Of a DNA stretch of 64,000 nt, positions 37,715 to 47,174 are shown piece after piece. The stretch comes from Variovorax paradoxus NBRC 15149 (GTDB lineage: Bacteria > Pseudomonadota > Gammaproteobacteria > Burkholderiales > Burkholderiaceae_C), in assembly GCF_001591365.1 (NCBI RefSeq), contig NZ_BCUT01000001.1:1178001-1242000 (forward strand), given 5' to 3'. Both the position numbers and the translations under genes were made by a program. Each line of letters opens with the position of its first letter. The first letter of the stretch is position 1. The notes beneath the pieces were generated by a model. That model made no database searches and had not been told where the DNA came from. It saw only the letters and a program-made list of their open reading frames with translations.

Positions 37715-38527
37715 GTGAGGCTGGCGCTAGGCATCCGCTACAACGGCCAGGCGTACGAGGGCTGGCAGAGCCAGCGTTCGGGCCGCACGGTGCAGGACAA
37801 GCTCGAAGCGGCGCTCGCCAAGTTCGCGGCGCAGCCCATCGGCACGCTGTGCGCCGGCCGCACCGATGCCGGCGTGCATGCGCTGATGCAGGTGGTGCAC
37901 TTCGACACCACCGTCGAACGCGAGCCCTTCTCCTGGATGCGCGGCACCAACCGCTTCCTGCCCGACGACATCGCGGTGCAGTGGGCGCAGCCGGTGCCGG
38001 ACGAATTCCATTGCCGCGCCAGTGCGCTGGCGCGGCGCTACCTCTACGTGCTGTCGCAGTCGCCCGTGCGGCCCAGCCTCGATTCGGGCCGGGTCGGCTG
38101 GTCGATGCATCCGCTCGACGGCGATGCGATGCGCGCCGCCGCCGCCCTCTTGGTGGGCAAGCACGACTTCAGCTCCTTCCGCGCCTCGGCCTGCCAGGCC
38201 CGCTCGCCGGTCAAGGACCTGCGGCGCATCGAGATCACGCGAGTCGGCAGCGGCGACCGCTGCCGCTGGCACTTCGAGTTCGAGGCCGATGCCTTCCTGC
38301 ACCACATGATCCGCAACCTGATGGGCTGCCTCGTGCGCATCGGCCGCGGCGACGAACGGCCCGAATGGATCACCGAAGTGCTCGAGGCGCGCAGCCGCAA
38401 GGTGGCGGCGCCCACCTTCTCGGCCAACGGGCTGTATTTTCTCGGGCCGTTGTACGACGCCAAGTGGGGTCTGCCGGCCGAGGCCACGCTGCAGGCCGGC
38501 GGCGCTCCTTATGATGGGCCGCCATGA
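37715..38527 (+). CDS. truA: tRNA pseudouridine(38-40) synthase
   Basis: 270 residues; modifies uridines 38-40 in the tRNA anticodon arm. Catalytic Asp in the motif GRTDAGVHA (about residues 48-56), with the N-terminal LALGIRYNGQAYEGWQ and the family MIRNLMGCLVRIG. The start is GTG at 37715, as no ATG fits the conserved N-terminus. The stop overlaps the trpF start by 4 bp. Confidence 0.95.
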   Translation: MRLALGIRYNGQAYEGWQSQRSGRTVQDKLEAALAKFAAQPIGTLCAGRTDAGVHALMQVVHFDTTVEREPFSWMRGTNRFLPDDIAVQWAQPVPDEFHCRASALARRYLYVLSQSPVRPSLDSGRVGWSMHPLDGDAMRAAAALLVGKHDFSSFRASACQARSPVKDLRRIEITRVGSGDRCRWHFEFEADAFLHHMIRNLMGCLVRIGRGDERPEWITEVLEARSRKVAAPTFSANGLYFLGPLYDAKWGLPAEATLQAGGAPYDGPP

Positions 38528-39219
38528 CTGCCGCTCCCCGCACCCGCATCAAGATCTGCGGCCTCACGCGCGAGGCCGACGTGGATGCCGCGATCGAGGC
38601 CGGCGCCGATGCCATCGGCTTCGTGCTCTACGCGAAAAGCCCCCGCGCCGTGACGGCCGAGCGCGCCGCCGAACTCGCCTCGCGCCTGCCGCCCTTCATC
38701 ACGCCGGTGCTGCTGTTCGTGAACGAGGATGCTCCCAAAGTCATAGCAGCGCTTTCCCGCGTGAAGGGCGCGATCGCGCAGTTCCACGGCGAAGAAACGC
38801 CCGAACAGTGCGAGCAGGCCACCGGCCCGGGGCGCTTTCGCTACATGCGCGCGGCCCGTATTCCGCTGGGCGCCGCCGGAGCCGGCTTCGACCTCGTAAA
38901 ATACGCGTCCGATTACTCCCACGCCCAGGCCATCCTGCTCGACGCCCATGTCGAAGGTTATGGCGGTGGCGGCAAGGCATTCGATTGGTCACTTCTTCCA
39001 CCCGCCGTCGACGCTCACCTCGTCTTGAGTGGTGGGCTCACACCTGCAAACGTGAGCGATGGCATTCGCATCCTGCGGACGCGCTGCAAGACGCTGTCCG
39101 TTGATGTGAGCTCGGGCGTCGAAATCGACGGTCCCGGGAACAAGGGCCTGAAGGACGCCGGAAAGATCCGGCAATTCGTCGCCGCCGTCAGGGCCGCCGA
39201 CGCCTCCTTCTCCAGTTAG
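38524..39219 (+). CDS. trpF: Phosphoribosylanthranilate isomerase
   Basis: 231 residues, TIM barrel; third step of the tryptophan branch after anthranilate. Catalytic Cys in IKICGLTREAD, catalytic Asp in VDVSSGVE, and phosphate-binding SGGLTPANV. Overlaps truA by ATGA, so coupled. trpB follows after 49 bp. Confidence 0.97.
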   Translation: MTAAPRTRIKICGLTREADVDAAIEAGADAIGFVLYAKSPRAVTAERAAELASRLPPFITPVLLFVNEDAPKVIAALSRVKGAIAQFHGEETPEQCEQATGPGRFRYMRAARIPLGAAGAGFDLVKYASDYSHAQAILLDAHVEGYGGGGKAFDWSLLPPAVDAHLVLSGGLTPANVSDGIRILRTRCKTLSVDVSSGVEIDGPGNKGLKDAGKIRQFVAAVRAADASFSS

Positions 39220-39229
39220 CCGCCGCACC

Positions 39230-39262
39230 CGATCGTGATTTCGGGCTGCGGCCCAACGATCG
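39230..39262. repeat. Inverted repeat in trpF-trpB gap
   Basis: CGATCGT (39230-39236) and ACGATCG (39256-39262), perfect, ending 6 bp before the trpB start and next to its ribosome site. It could pair and lower trpB initiation; no further evidence. Confidence 0.35.
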
Positions 39263-39268
39263 AGAACC

Positions 39269-40546
39269 ATGCGAACCAACTATCAGCAACCCGACGCCAC
39301 CGGCCACTTCGGCAACTACGGCGGCACCTTCGCGAGCGAAACGCTCACCCACGCGATCAACGAGCTGCGCGACGCCTACGCGAAGTACAAGGACGATCCG
39401 GCCTTCCTCGCCGAATTCCACTACGAACTCAAGCACTTCGTCGGCCGCCCCTCGCCGGTCTACCACGCGGCGCGCACCAGCCGCGAGATGGGTGGCGCGC
39501 AGATCTACCTGAAGCGCGAAGACCTCAACCACACCGGCGCGCACAAGATCAACAACGTGATCGGCCAGGCGATGCTCGCGCGCCGCATGGGCAAGCCCCG
39601 CGTGATCGCCGAAACCGGCGCCGGCCAGCATGGCGTGGCCACCGCCACCATCTGCGCGCGCTACGGCCTCGAATGCGTGGTCTACATGGGCAGCCAGGAC
39701 GTGAAGCGCCAGAGCCCCAACGTCTACCGCATGAACCTGCTGGGCGCCACCGTGGTGCCGGTGGAGTCGGGCAGCAAGACGCTGAAGGACGCGCTCAACG
39801 AGGCCATGCGCGACTGGGTCACGAACGTGGAGAACACCTTCTACATCATCGGCACCGTGGCCGGCCCGCATCCCTACCCGACCATGGTCCGCGACTTCCA
39901 GAGCGTGATCGGCACGGAGTGCATCGACCAGATGCCCGCCATGCTCGCGGCCCAGGGCATCACCGGCGAAGCCGAAGGCCGGCAGCCCGACGTGGTGGTG
40001 GCCTGCGTGGGCGGCGGCAGCAACGCGATGGGCATCTTCCATCCCTACATCCCGTTCGAAGGCACGCGCCTGATCGGCGTGGAGGCCGCGGGCGAGGGGC
40101 TCGACAGCGGCAAGCACTCGGCATCCATCCTGCGCGGCAGCCCGGGCGTGCTGCACGGCAACCGCACCTACCTGCTGCAGAACGAGGACGGCCAGGTGAC
40201 CGAAACGCACAGCATCAGCGCCGGCCTCGACTACCCCGGCGTGGGCCCCGAGCACGCCTACCTGGCCGACATCGGCCGCGCCGAGTACGTCGGCATCACC
40301 GACACCGAGGCACTCGAAGCCTTTCACTACCTGTGCCGCACCGAAGGCATCATTCCGGCCCTCGAATCGAGCCACGCCGTGGCCTACGCCATGAAACTCG
40401 CCAAGACCATGCGGCCGGACCAGTCGATCCTCGTGAACCTTTCGGGCCGCGGCGACAAGGACATCGGCACCGTCGCCGACCTGTCGGGCGTCGACTTCTA
40501 CGACCGGCCCTCCATGCGCGGCCTGAGCGTGAAGGGAGGCAAGTGA
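39269..40546 (+). CDS. trpB: Tryptophan synthase beta chain
   Basis: 425 residues; PLP-dependent condensation of indole with serine. PLP lysine K93 in [28 protein letters not shown], and the glycine phosphate loop [10 protein letters not shown]. The stop overlaps the trpA ATG by one base (40546). Confidence 0.98.
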   Translation: MRTNYQQPDATGHFGNYGGTFASETLTHAINELRDAYAKYKDDPAFLAEFHYELKHFVGRPSPVYHAARTSREMGGAQIYLKREDLNHTGAHKINNVIGQAMLARRMGKPRVIAETGAGQHGVATATICARYGLECVVYMGSQDVKRQSPNVYRMNLLGATVVPVESGSKTLKDALNEAMRDWVTNVENTFYIIGTVAGPHPYPTMVRDFQSVIGTECIDQMPAMLAAQGITGEAEGRQPDVVVACVGGGSNAMGIFHPYIPFEGTRLIGVEAAGEGLDSGKHSASILRGSPGVLHGNRTYLLQNEDGQVTETHSISAGLDYPGVGPEHAYLADIGRAEYVGITDTEALEAFHYLCRTEGIIPALESSHAVAYAMKLAKTMRPDQSILVNLSGRGDKDIGTVADLSGVDFYDRPSMRGLSVKGGK

Positions 40547-41475
40547 TGAGCACCGCAGGACCGCTCCAAGGTGCGAACGCCCCCTCGGGGGGCAGCGCAG
40601 CACACGAAGTGGCAAGCGTGGGGGCCCGCGCTGGCCGCATTGCCGCCACCTTCGACGCGCTGAAAAAAGACGGCCGCCGCGCCCTGATTCCCTACGTCAC
40701 CGCCGGCTTCCCCTTCGCCGACATCACGCCCGAGCTGATGCACGGCATGGTCGAGGCCGGCGCCGACGTGATCGAGCTCGGCGTGCCGTTCTCCGACCCG
40801 ATGGCCGATGGCCCGGTGATCCAGAAGGCCGGCGAGGCCGCGCTGGCGCTGGGCGTCGGCATGAAGCAGGTGCTCGCCATGGTGGCCGCCTTCCGCCAGA
40901 AGGACGCGGCGACGCCCGTGGTGCTGATGGGCTATGCGAACCCGGTCGAGCGCTACGACCTCGTGCATGGCAAGAAGGCCTTCATCCGCGATGCGTCGGC
41001 CGCGGGCGTCGACGGCCTCCTGGTGGTCGACTACCCGCCCGAGGAGTGCGAGGCTTTCGCCGCCGACCTGAAGGCCGCGGGCATCGACCTGATCTTCCTG
41101 CTCGCCCCCACCAGTACCAGCGAGCGCATGGCGCAGGTCGCGCGCATCGCGAGCGGCTATGTCTACTACGTGTCGCTCAAGGGCGTGACAGGCGCCGGCC
41201 ACCTCGACACCGAGGCGGTCGGCCAGATGATCCCGCGCATCCGCGAGCACGTGAGCATCCCGGTGGGCGTGGGCTTCGGCATCCGCGACGCGCGCACGGC
41301 GCAGGCCGTCGGTTCGGCCGCCGATGCGGTCGTGATCGGCACCAGGATCATCCAGCTGATCGACGGGCAGCCGCGCGAGAAGGTGGTGCCCGCGGTGCGC
41401 GAATTCCTCGCCGGCATCCGCGAGGCGCTCGATGCCCTGCCGGCGGCTACCCCCAAGAACGCGGCTGGCCGATAA
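40546..41475 (+). CDS. trpA: Tryptophan synthase alpha chain
   Basis: 309 residues from the ATG overlapping the trpB stop; the family is usually near 265-270 residues. Cleaves indole-3-glycerol phosphate to indole. Catalytic Glu and Asp in [15 protein letters not shown] and phosphate site GVGFGIRDA are in place. The first about 30 residues ([13 protein letters not shown]...) do not resemble TrpA and are encoded by a G+C-rich palindromic segment; a GTG at 40618 in frame would give 285 residues and start just before the conserved [12 protein letters not shown]. Which start is used is undecided. Confidence 0.95.
   Translation: MSTAGPLQGANAPSGGSAAHEVASVGARAGRIAATFDALKKDGRRALIPYVTAGFPFADITPELMHGMVEAGADVIELGVPFSDPMADGPVIQKAGEAALALGVGMKQVLAMVAAFRQKDAATPVVLMGYANPVERYDLVHGKKAFIRDASAAGVDGLLVVDYPPEECEAFAADLKAAGIDLIFLLAPTSTSERMAQVARIASGYVYYVSLKGVTGAGHLDTEAVGQMIPRIREHVSIPVGVGFGIRDARTAQAVGSAADAVVIGTRIIQLIDGQPREKVVPAVREFLAGIREALDALPAATPKNAAGR
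40568..40623. repeat. REP-like palindromic segment inside the trpA 5' end
   Basis: Contains the stem CCCCCTCGGGGGG (40579-40591) followed by CACACGAAGTGGC and GCGTGGGGGC. Its composition resembles dispersed intergenic repeats of Comamonadaceae as I remember them; only one copy is seen in this window, so the repeat status is an inference. Confidence 0.4.
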
Positions 41476-41483
41476 TCGCTGCT

Positions 41484-41524
41484 GCCCTCACCCAGCCCCC
41501 CTCCCGCACGCGGGCGGGGGGAGC
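41484..41524. repeat. REP-like stem-loop between trpA and accD
   Basis: CCCTCACCCAGCCCC followed by a G+C-rich hairpin (CCCCCCCTCCCG, CACG loop, CGGGCGGGGGG). The form matches the widespread REP-type elements found in gaps of many proteobacteria. It may also slow transcription from trpA into accD. Confidence 0.5.
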
Positions 41525-41538
41525 TAAATCGGAGTCCT

Positions 41539-42411
41539 ATGAGCTGGCTTGAAAAACTGCTACCCGCCAAGATCGCACAAACCGACCCGTCGGAGCGCCG
41601 CCAGGTGCCCGAGGGCCTGTGGATCAAGTGCCCCGCCTGCGAGACCGTTCTCTACAAGACCGACCTCGAACACAACCAGAACGTCTGCCCGAGCTGCAGC
41701 CACCACCACCGCATCGGCGCCCGCGCGCGGCTCGACGCCTTCCTCGACGCCGAAGGCCGCTACGAAGTCGGCCAGGAAGTGCTCCCGGTGGACGCGCTCA
41801 AGTTCAAGGACAGCCGCAAGTACCCCGAACGGCTCAAGGAAGCGCTCGAGAACACCGGCGAGACCGACGCCCTGGTCGTCATGGGCGGCTCGGTCCACAG
41901 CATCAGCGTGGTCGTGGCCTGCTTCGAATTCGAATTCATGGGCGGCAGCATGGGCAGCGTGGTCGGCGAGCGCTTCGTGCGCGGCGTCGAGACGGCCATC
42001 GAGCAGAAGGTGCCGTTCATCTGCTTCACCGCCACCGGCGGCGCCCGCATGCAGGAAGGCCTGCTCTCGCTCATGCAGATGGCCAAGACCAACGCGGCGC
42101 TCACCCGCCTCGCCAAGAAGGGCCTGCCCTACATCAGCGTGCTGACCGACCCGACCATGGGCGGCGTCTCGGCCGGCTTCGCCTTCGTGGGCGACGTGGT
42201 CATTGCCGAACCCAAGGCGCTGATCGGCTTTGCCGGCCCGCGCGTGATCGAATCGACCGTGCGCGTGACCTTGCCCGAAGGCTTCCAGCGCGCGGAGTTC
42301 CTGCAGACCAAGGGCGCGATCGACTTCATCAGCGACCGCCGCGAACTGCGCAAGACCATTGCGAGCACGCTCGCCATGCTGCTGCGCCAGCCGGCCGACG
42401 CGGTCAGCTGA
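41539..42411 (+). CDS. accD: Acetyl-CoA carboxylase carboxyltransferase beta subunit
   Basis: 290 residues. N-terminal zinc finger with C31, C34, C50 and C53 (CPAC, CPSC), then the crotonase-fold carboxyltransferase with [19 protein letters not shown] and [13 protein letters not shown]. Makes malonyl-CoA with AccA, AccB and AccC encoded elsewhere. In many relatives folC follows; here the next gene is yggT on the opposite strand. Confidence 0.98.
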   Translation: MSWLEKLLPAKIAQTDPSERRQVPEGLWIKCPACETVLYKTDLEHNQNVCPSCSHHHRIGARARLDAFLDAEGRYEVGQEVLPVDALKFKDSRKYPERLKEALENTGETDALVVMGGSVHSISVVVACFEFEFMGGSMGSVVGERFVRGVETAIEQKVPFICFTATGGARMQEGLLSLMQMAKTNAALTRLAKKGLPYISVLTDPTMGGVSAGFAFVGDVVIAEPKALIGFAGPRVIESTVRVTLPEGFQRAEFLQTKGAIDFISDRRELRKTIASTLAMLLRQPADAVS

Positions 42412-42423
42412 ACGAAAGACCGA

Positions 42424-42984
42424 TCAGGCACCCAGCTGGTAAGCCAGCACCAGCAGGTTGCCCAGCACGATCGCAATCACCTGCAGCACCACGATCGCGG
42501 CCAGGGGCGACAGGTCCACGCCGCCGATCAGCGGAATGAACCGGCGGAACGGCCGCACCAGCGGCTCGGCCAGCCGCGAGATCAGGTCGAGCAGCATCGG
42601 CGACGCGCCCGGTATCCACGACAGCACGGCATAGACCACCAGCAGCGCCGTCAGCCCCGACACCGCGAGCTGCAGCAGCCCCACCAGCGAAACGAGCGGC
42701 AGGGTGGCAATCCGGCCCAGGTTGCCGATCAGGAGCCACAGCAGCAGGAACTTGGCCAGCACGAGCAGCCACGCCGCGATGGCGCTCGCCAGGTCCCAGC
42801 GCTTCACCGGCGGCACGATGCGGCGCAGCGGCAGCACGATCCAGTCGGTGATCGCGAATATGAAGCGCCCGAGCGGATTGCCGAAAGGCACGCGGTGGTA
42901 CTGCATGTAGAGGCGCAGCAGGCAAGCGCCGCCGAGCAGGCCGACGATCACGTCGAGAAGGAACGAGGGGATCTGGTAGAGCAT
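42424..42984 (-). CDS. YggT-family membrane protein
   Basis: 186 residues with two YggT domains, each of a pair of transmembrane helices (MLYQIPSFLLDVIVGLLGGA; LLQLAVSGLTALLVVYAVLSW) and the motifs NPLGRFIFAITDWIVLPLRR and RLAEPLVRPFRRFIP. The family has been linked to osmotic tolerance and cell division, without a defined mechanism. Converges with accD (12-bp gap) and diverges from the Lon-N gene (49 bp). Confidence 0.9.
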   Translation of the reverse strand: MLYQIPSFLLDVIVGLLGGACLLRLYMQYHRVPFGNPLGRFIFAITDWIVLPLRRIVPPVKRWDLASAIAAWLLVLAKFLLLWLLIGNLGRIATLPLVSLVGLLQLAVSGLTALLVVYAVLSWIPGASPMLLDLISRLAEPLVRPFRRFIPLIGGVDLSPLAAIVVLQVIAIVLGNLLVLAYQLGA

Positions 42985-43033
42985 GGGGCGTGGTCGTGAG
43001 GGGAATGCGATGATAGCCATGCAAGGTTCATCG

Positions 43034-43681
43034 ATGACCACACAGCCCCTTTTGCATTCACTGCCATTGTTCCCGCTCGGCACGGTCCTGTTTCCGGACG
43101 GCGTGCTCCCGCTGCGTATTTTCGAAGTACGTTATCTCGACATGATCGGCAAATGCCGCAAGGCCGACGCGCCCTTCGGCGTGGTCAGCCTCACGAGCGG
43201 CAGCGAGGTGCGCAAGGCCGGCGCCGAGGCGGAGAGCTTCGCGACCGTCGGCACGCTGGCGGTCATCCGCGAATTCGATTCGCCGCAAAGCGGCCTGCTG
43301 CAGATCGAATGCGTCGGCACGCAGCGCTTCCGGGTCCGCGCCGCCGAACTGCAGAAATACGGCTTGTGGGTTGCCGAAGTCGAAGCCGTGGCCGAAGACA
43401 CGGCGCTCGAAATTCCAGGCGACCTCCAGCACACCGCCACGGCGCTGCGGCGCCTCGTCAATACCCTCGAAGAACGCCGCCGCGCGCAGGGCGCCGAGGC
43501 CCTGCGCCTGCCCGTCGGCGAGCCCTACCGCTTCGACGATTGCGGCTGGGTGGCCAACCGCTGGTGCGAACTGGTGCCCATGCAGCTCGAACTGCGGCAG
43601 CGGCTCATGGAGCTCGACAGTCCGCTGATGCGGCTCGAGCTGGTCAGCGATCTGCTGGCACGTGCGGGCATCACTGAATAG
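43034..43681 (+). CDS. Lon N-terminal (LON substrate-binding) domain protein
   Basis: 215 residues consisting of the LON_substr_bdg domain without ATPase or protease parts: LPLFPLGTVLFPDGVLPLRI FEV at the start, then QIECVGTQRFRV and helices ending ELVSDLLARAGI. Stand-alone proteins of this type are common in proteobacteria; a role in protein quality control is assumed. ATG at 43034 has AAGG 8 bp upstream; an alternative ATG at 43019 would add five residues. Confidence 0.88.
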   Translation: MTTQPLLHSLPLFPLGTVLFPDGVLPLRIFEVRYLDMIGKCRKADAPFGVVSLTSGSEVRKAGAEAESFATVGTLAVIREFDSPQSGLLQIECVGTQRFRVRAAELQKYGLWVAEVEAVAEDTALEIPGDLQHTATALRRLVNTLEERRRAQGAEALRLPVGEPYRFDDCGWVANRWCELVPMQLELRQRLMELDSPLMRLELVSDLLARAGITE

Positions 43682-43683
43682 AT

Positions 43684-43702
43684 TGCTACTTCTTTCATAG
43701 CG
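43684..43702. repeat. Short GCTA...TAGC palindrome
   Basis: GCTACTTCTTTCATAGC, just after the Lon-N stop. Similar short elements with a terminal ATAGC lie at 9220-9230 (complement), 38744-38756 and 51161-51176. Could act as a weak terminator, but there is no clear stem plus T run. Confidence 0.3.
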
Positions 43703-43756
43703 TTTCGAGCAGGATTGGCGGGCACTGGAGGCCGGTTCCGTTTGCACCCGATCGGC

Positions 43757-43762
43757 TAAAAT
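43757..43762 (+). promoter_or_regulatory. Candidate -10 element of lysS
   Basis: TAAAAT in the context GGCTAAAATGC, 43 bp before the lysS ATG. The same context recurs at mdh and acpP. No convincing -35. Confidence 0.4.
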
Positions 43763-43804
43763 GCTGGGTTGCGCTCGCTTTTGTTGCGCCCCCACCCGCA
43801 CTTC

Positions 43805-45367
43805 ATGTCCGACCACCTGATCCCCTCCATTCCCACGCCCGCCGCAGCTCCGGCCGCCGCGCCCGCCGTCGACGACAACCAGCTCATCGCGGAGCGCCGC
43901 GAAAAGCTCAAGCTGATGCGCGCCGCCCAGGCCGAGGGCAAGGGGGTCGCGTTTCCGAACGACTTCAAGCCGGGCCACCGCGCCGCCGCGCTGATCGAGG
44001 CGCATGGCGCCGCCGATGCCGAAGCGCTCGAGGCGCAGGCCGTTGCCGTGAGCGTGGCCGGCCGCATGATGCTCAAGCGCGTGATGGGCAAGGCCAGCTT
44101 CGCCACGGTGCAGGATGCCACCAGCCGCATCCAGCTCTACGTCACGCGCGATGCCATCGGCGAGGAAGCCTACGCCGAGTTCAAGCGCTGGGACCTGGGC
44201 GACATCGTGGGCGCCGAAGGCACGCTGATGAAGACCAAGACCGGCGAGCTGTCGGTCAAGGTCACCAAGCTGCGCCTGCTCACCAAGAGCCTGCGCCCGC
44301 TGCCCGACAAGTTCCACGGCATGGCCGACCAGGAGCAGAAGTACCGCCAGCGCTACGTCGACCTGATCACCGACGAAACCGCCCGCGTGCGCTTCACCGC
44401 GCGCAGCAAGGCCGTGAGCGCGCTGCGCGAATTCATGGTGGGCCACGGCTTCCTCGAAGTCGAGACGCCGATGCTGCACCCCATTCCCGGCGGCGCCAAC
44501 GCCAAGCCCTTCAAGACGCACCACAACGCGCTCGACCAGGAGATGTTCCTGCGCATCGCGCCCGAGCTCTACCTGAAGCGCCTGATCGTCGGCGGCTTCG
44601 AGCGCGTGTTCGAAATCAACCGGAGCTACCGCAACGAGGGCATCTCGGTGCGGCACAACCCCGAGTTCACGATGATGGAGTTCTACGCGGCCTACTGGAA
44701 CTACCGCGACCTGATGGACTTCACCGAGACGCTGATCCGCACCATTGCCGACAAGGCCGTGGGTACGCAGCAGCTCACCTACCAGGGCAAGCCGGTCGAC
44801 CTGACCCAGCCCTTCGAGCGCCTGACGATCCGCGAAGCCATCCTCAAGTACACGGAAGCCGGCCCCGCCGTCGACGACAGCGCCTGGCTCATCAACGCCC
44901 TGCGCAAGCTCGGGCTGAACGAAGAAAAGGACAAGCTCTCGCAGCGCAGCCTCGCCAGCCTGCAGGTCATGTACTTCGAAGAGACGGTGGAAGAAAAGCT
45001 CTGGCAGCCGACTTTCATCATGGAGCACCCGACCGAGATCTCGCCGCTCGCGCGCGCCAACGACGAGCGGCCCGAGGTCACCGAGCGCTTCGAGCTCTAC
45101 ATCACGGGCCGCGAGTTCGGCAACGGCTTCAGCGAGCTCAACGACGCCGAGGACCAGGCCGCGCGCTTCAACGCGCAGGTGGCCGCCAAGGACAGCGGCG
45201 ACGACGAGGCCATGTTCTACGACCACGACTTCGTGCGCGCCCTCGAATACGGCATGCCGCCCACCGGCGGCTGCGGCATCGGCATCGACCGGCTGATGAT
45301 GCTGCTGACCGATTCGCCGAGCATCCGCGACGTGATCCTGTTCCCGGCGCTGCGCAGGGAATCTTGA
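43805..45367 (+). CDS. lysS: Lysyl-tRNA synthetase (class II)
   Basis: 520 residues. OB-fold anticodon-binding domain in the first about 170 residues, then the class II catalytic core: motif 2 [20 protein letters not shown] and motif 3 [19 protein letters not shown]. An Ala/Pro-rich N-terminal tail (residues 1-25) precedes the fold. ATG at 43805 lacks a good ribosome site; a TTG at 43769 in frame lies about where transcription should begin. Overlaps the Hsp70-like gene by 4 bp. Confidence 0.98.
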   Translation: MSDHLIPSIPTPAAAPAAAPAVDDNQLIAERREKLKLMRAAQAEGKGVAFPNDFKPGHRAAALIEAHGAADAEALEAQAVAVSVAGRMMLKRVMGKASFATVQDATSRIQLYVTRDAIGEEAYAEFKRWDLGDIVGAEGTLMKTKTGELSVKVTKLRLLTKSLRPLPDKFHGMADQEQKYRQRYVDLITDETARVRFTARSKAVSALREFMVGHGFLEVETPMLHPIPGGANAKPFKTHHNALDQEMFLRIAPELYLKRLIVGGFERVFEINRSYRNEGISVRHNPEFTMMEFYAAYWNYRDLMDFTETLIRTIADKAVGTQQLTYQGKPVDLTQPFERLTIREAILKYTEAGPAVDDSAWLINALRKLGLNEEKDKLSQRSLASLQVMYFEETVEEKLWQPTFIMEHPTEISPLARANDERPEVTERFELYITGREFGNGFSELNDAEDQAARFNAQVAAKDSGDDEAMFYDHDFVRALEYGMPPTGGCGIGIDRLMMLLTDSPSIRDVILFPALRRES

Positions 45368-46632
45368 GCGTGAAGTTACCGTCGTCGCTGCCGACGATCG
45401 GCATCGACTTCGGCACCTCCAATTCCGCCGTGGCCTGCCGGGTCGACGGCGCGGCCCGGCTGCTGCCGATCGAAGGCACAGCCACCACGCTGCCGACCGC
45501 GATCTTCTTCAACGCCGAAGACCGCACGACGCATTTCGGCCGCGATGCCATCGGCCAGTACCTCTCGGGCACCGAAGGGCGCCTGATGCGCTCGCTGAAG
45601 AGCCTGCTCGGCAGCGCGCTGATGCAGGAGAAGACCGCCATCTATGACGGCCTCGTGAGCTTCGAGGACATCATCGCGCGCTTCCTGCGCGAACTGGCGC
45701 AGCGCGCGGGCCGCGAACTGGGCCGGGTGCCGGAGCGCGTCGTGATCGGCCGGCCCGTGCACTTCGTCGATGACGATTCCAAACGGGATGAACGCGCGGA
45801 AGAAAGCCTGCGCCACGCGGCTCGCGCAGCCGGGTTCCACGACATCGCCTTTCAGCTCGAGCCGATTGCAGCGGCCTTCGACTACGAACAGCGCGTTGCG
45901 AAGGAATCGCTGGTGCTGATCGTCGACGTCGGCGGCGGCACCTCCGACTTCACCGTCGTGCGCGTGGGCCCGGAGCGCGCCGCGCGCGAAGACCGCAGCA
46001 GCGACGTGCTGGCCACCAGCGGCGTGCACATCGGCGGCACCGACTTCGACCAGCGCCTGAACCTGGACCGCGTCATGCCGGAATTCGGCTTTCGCCACAC
46101 GGGCGCGCAGGGGCGCGAAGTGCCGAGCAAGGTGTTCTTCGAGCTTTCGTCCTGGCACCTGATCAACTGGCTCTATGCGGCCAAGGCGGTGCGGCAGGCC
46201 AAGGACCTGCGCACGAGCTACAGCGACACGCGGCTGCACGACCGGCTGATGACGGTGCTCGAAGAGCGGCACGGCCACCGCATTGCGAGCGAGGTCGAGC
46301 AGGCGAAGATCGATGCCTCGGTGAACGATGCGCCCACCGCCATCGACCTCTCGTGCGCCGAGCCGGGGCTGGCCGCCTCGCTCTCGCCCGCCGACATGGC
46401 GCAGCAGCTTTCCCCGCTGCTCGAGAACGTGGTTGCCTGCGCGCACGCCTGCGTCAAGCGCGCCGGCCTGCGCAGCGGCGACCTCGACGCCATCTACCTG
46501 ACGGGCGGCTCCTCGGCGCTGCGGCCGTTCCAGCAGGCCTTGCGCAGGAGCTTCGCGGGCGTGAACCTGGTCGAGGGCGACCTGTTCGGCGGCGTGGCTA
46601 CCGGGCTCGCCTGCGCGGGACCGGTGGCATGA
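45364..46632 (+). CDS. Hsp70-like ATPase (YegD-type)
   Basis: 422 residues, only the actin-like ATPase part of Hsp70 with no substrate-binding domain. Phosphate loops [28 protein letters not shown] and [12 protein letters not shown] are all present. Resembles E. coli YegD, whose function is unknown. TTG start overlaps the lysS stop (TTGA); a GTG two codons later is the alternative. One base separates it from the metallopeptidase gene. Confidence 0.88.
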   Translation: MSVKLPSSLPTIGIDFGTSNSAVACRVDGAARLLPIEGTATTLPTAIFFNAEDRTTHFGRDAIGQYLSGTEGRLMRSLKSLLGSALMQEKTAIYDGLVSFEDIIARFLRELAQRAGRELGRVPERVVIGRPVHFVDDDSKRDERAEESLRHAARAAGFHDIAFQLEPIAAAFDYEQRVAKESLVLIVDVGGGTSDFTVVRVGPERAAREDRSSDVLATSGVHIGGTDFDQRLNLDRVMPEFGFRHTGAQGREVPSKVFFELSSWHLINWLYAAKAVRQAKDLRTSYSDTRLHDRLMTVLEERHGHRIASEVEQAKIDASVNDAPTAIDLSCAEPGLAASLSPADMAQQLSPLLENVVACAHACVKRAGLRSGDLDAIYLTGGSSALRPFQQALRRSFAGVNLVEGDLFGGVATGLACAGPVA

Positions 46633-46633
46633 A

Positions 46634-47167
46634 ATGAAATATCTCGCAGGCTACCCACCCGCGCTGCTGGCGCAGGTGCAGCAGCTGGTCGCCACCGAAG
46701 GGCTCGCGCCGCTGCTGCGCAAGCGCTATCCCGGCCCGCTTCACGAGGTGCAGACGGACCGTGCGCTCTACGACTACGTGAGCGAGCTCAAGAGCGATTT
46801 CATGCGCAAGGCCCCGCCGCTTTCCAAGGTGGCGTTCGACAGCAAGCTGCATGTGATCCGCAATGCGCTCGGCACCCACACCACCGTTTCGCGCGTGCAG
46901 GGCAGCAAGCTCAAGACCAAGCGCGAGATCCGGGTGGCGAGCCTGTTCAGGGAAGTGCCGCTGGAATGGCTGCGCATGATCGTGGTCCACGAGCTCGCGC
47001 ACATGAAGGAGCGCGACCATGACAAGAGCTTCTATGCGCTCTGCGAGCACATGGAGCCGGACTACCACCGGCTCGAATTCGATGTCCGGCTGTACCTGAC
47101 GCACCTGGATTCGGGCGGCGAGCGGCTGTGGGCAAGCTCGCTGCCGGCGCCGGGCGCCGCGCCGTAG
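46634..47167 (+). CDS. YgjP/WLM-like zinc metallopeptidase
   Basis: 177 residues; the metal site H119-E-L-A-H123 in VVHELAHMKERDHDKSFY has the third ligand His in the same stretch, as in DUF45/YgjP and M48-like families. No transmembrane helix or signal, so probably cytoplasmic. It starts one base after the Hsp70-like gene and appears to form an operon with it and lysS. Substrate unknown. Converges with nagZ (7-bp gap). Confidence 0.85.
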   Translation: MKYLAGYPPALLAQVQQLVATEGLAPLLRKRYPGPLHEVQTDRALYDYVSELKSDFMRKAPPLSKVAFDSKLHVIRNALGTHTTVSRVQGSKLKTKREIRVASLFREVPLEWLRMIVVHELAHMKERDHDKSFYALCEHMEPDYHRLEFDVRLYLTHLDSGGERLWASSLPAPGAAP

Positions 47168-47174
47168 CCGTCCC

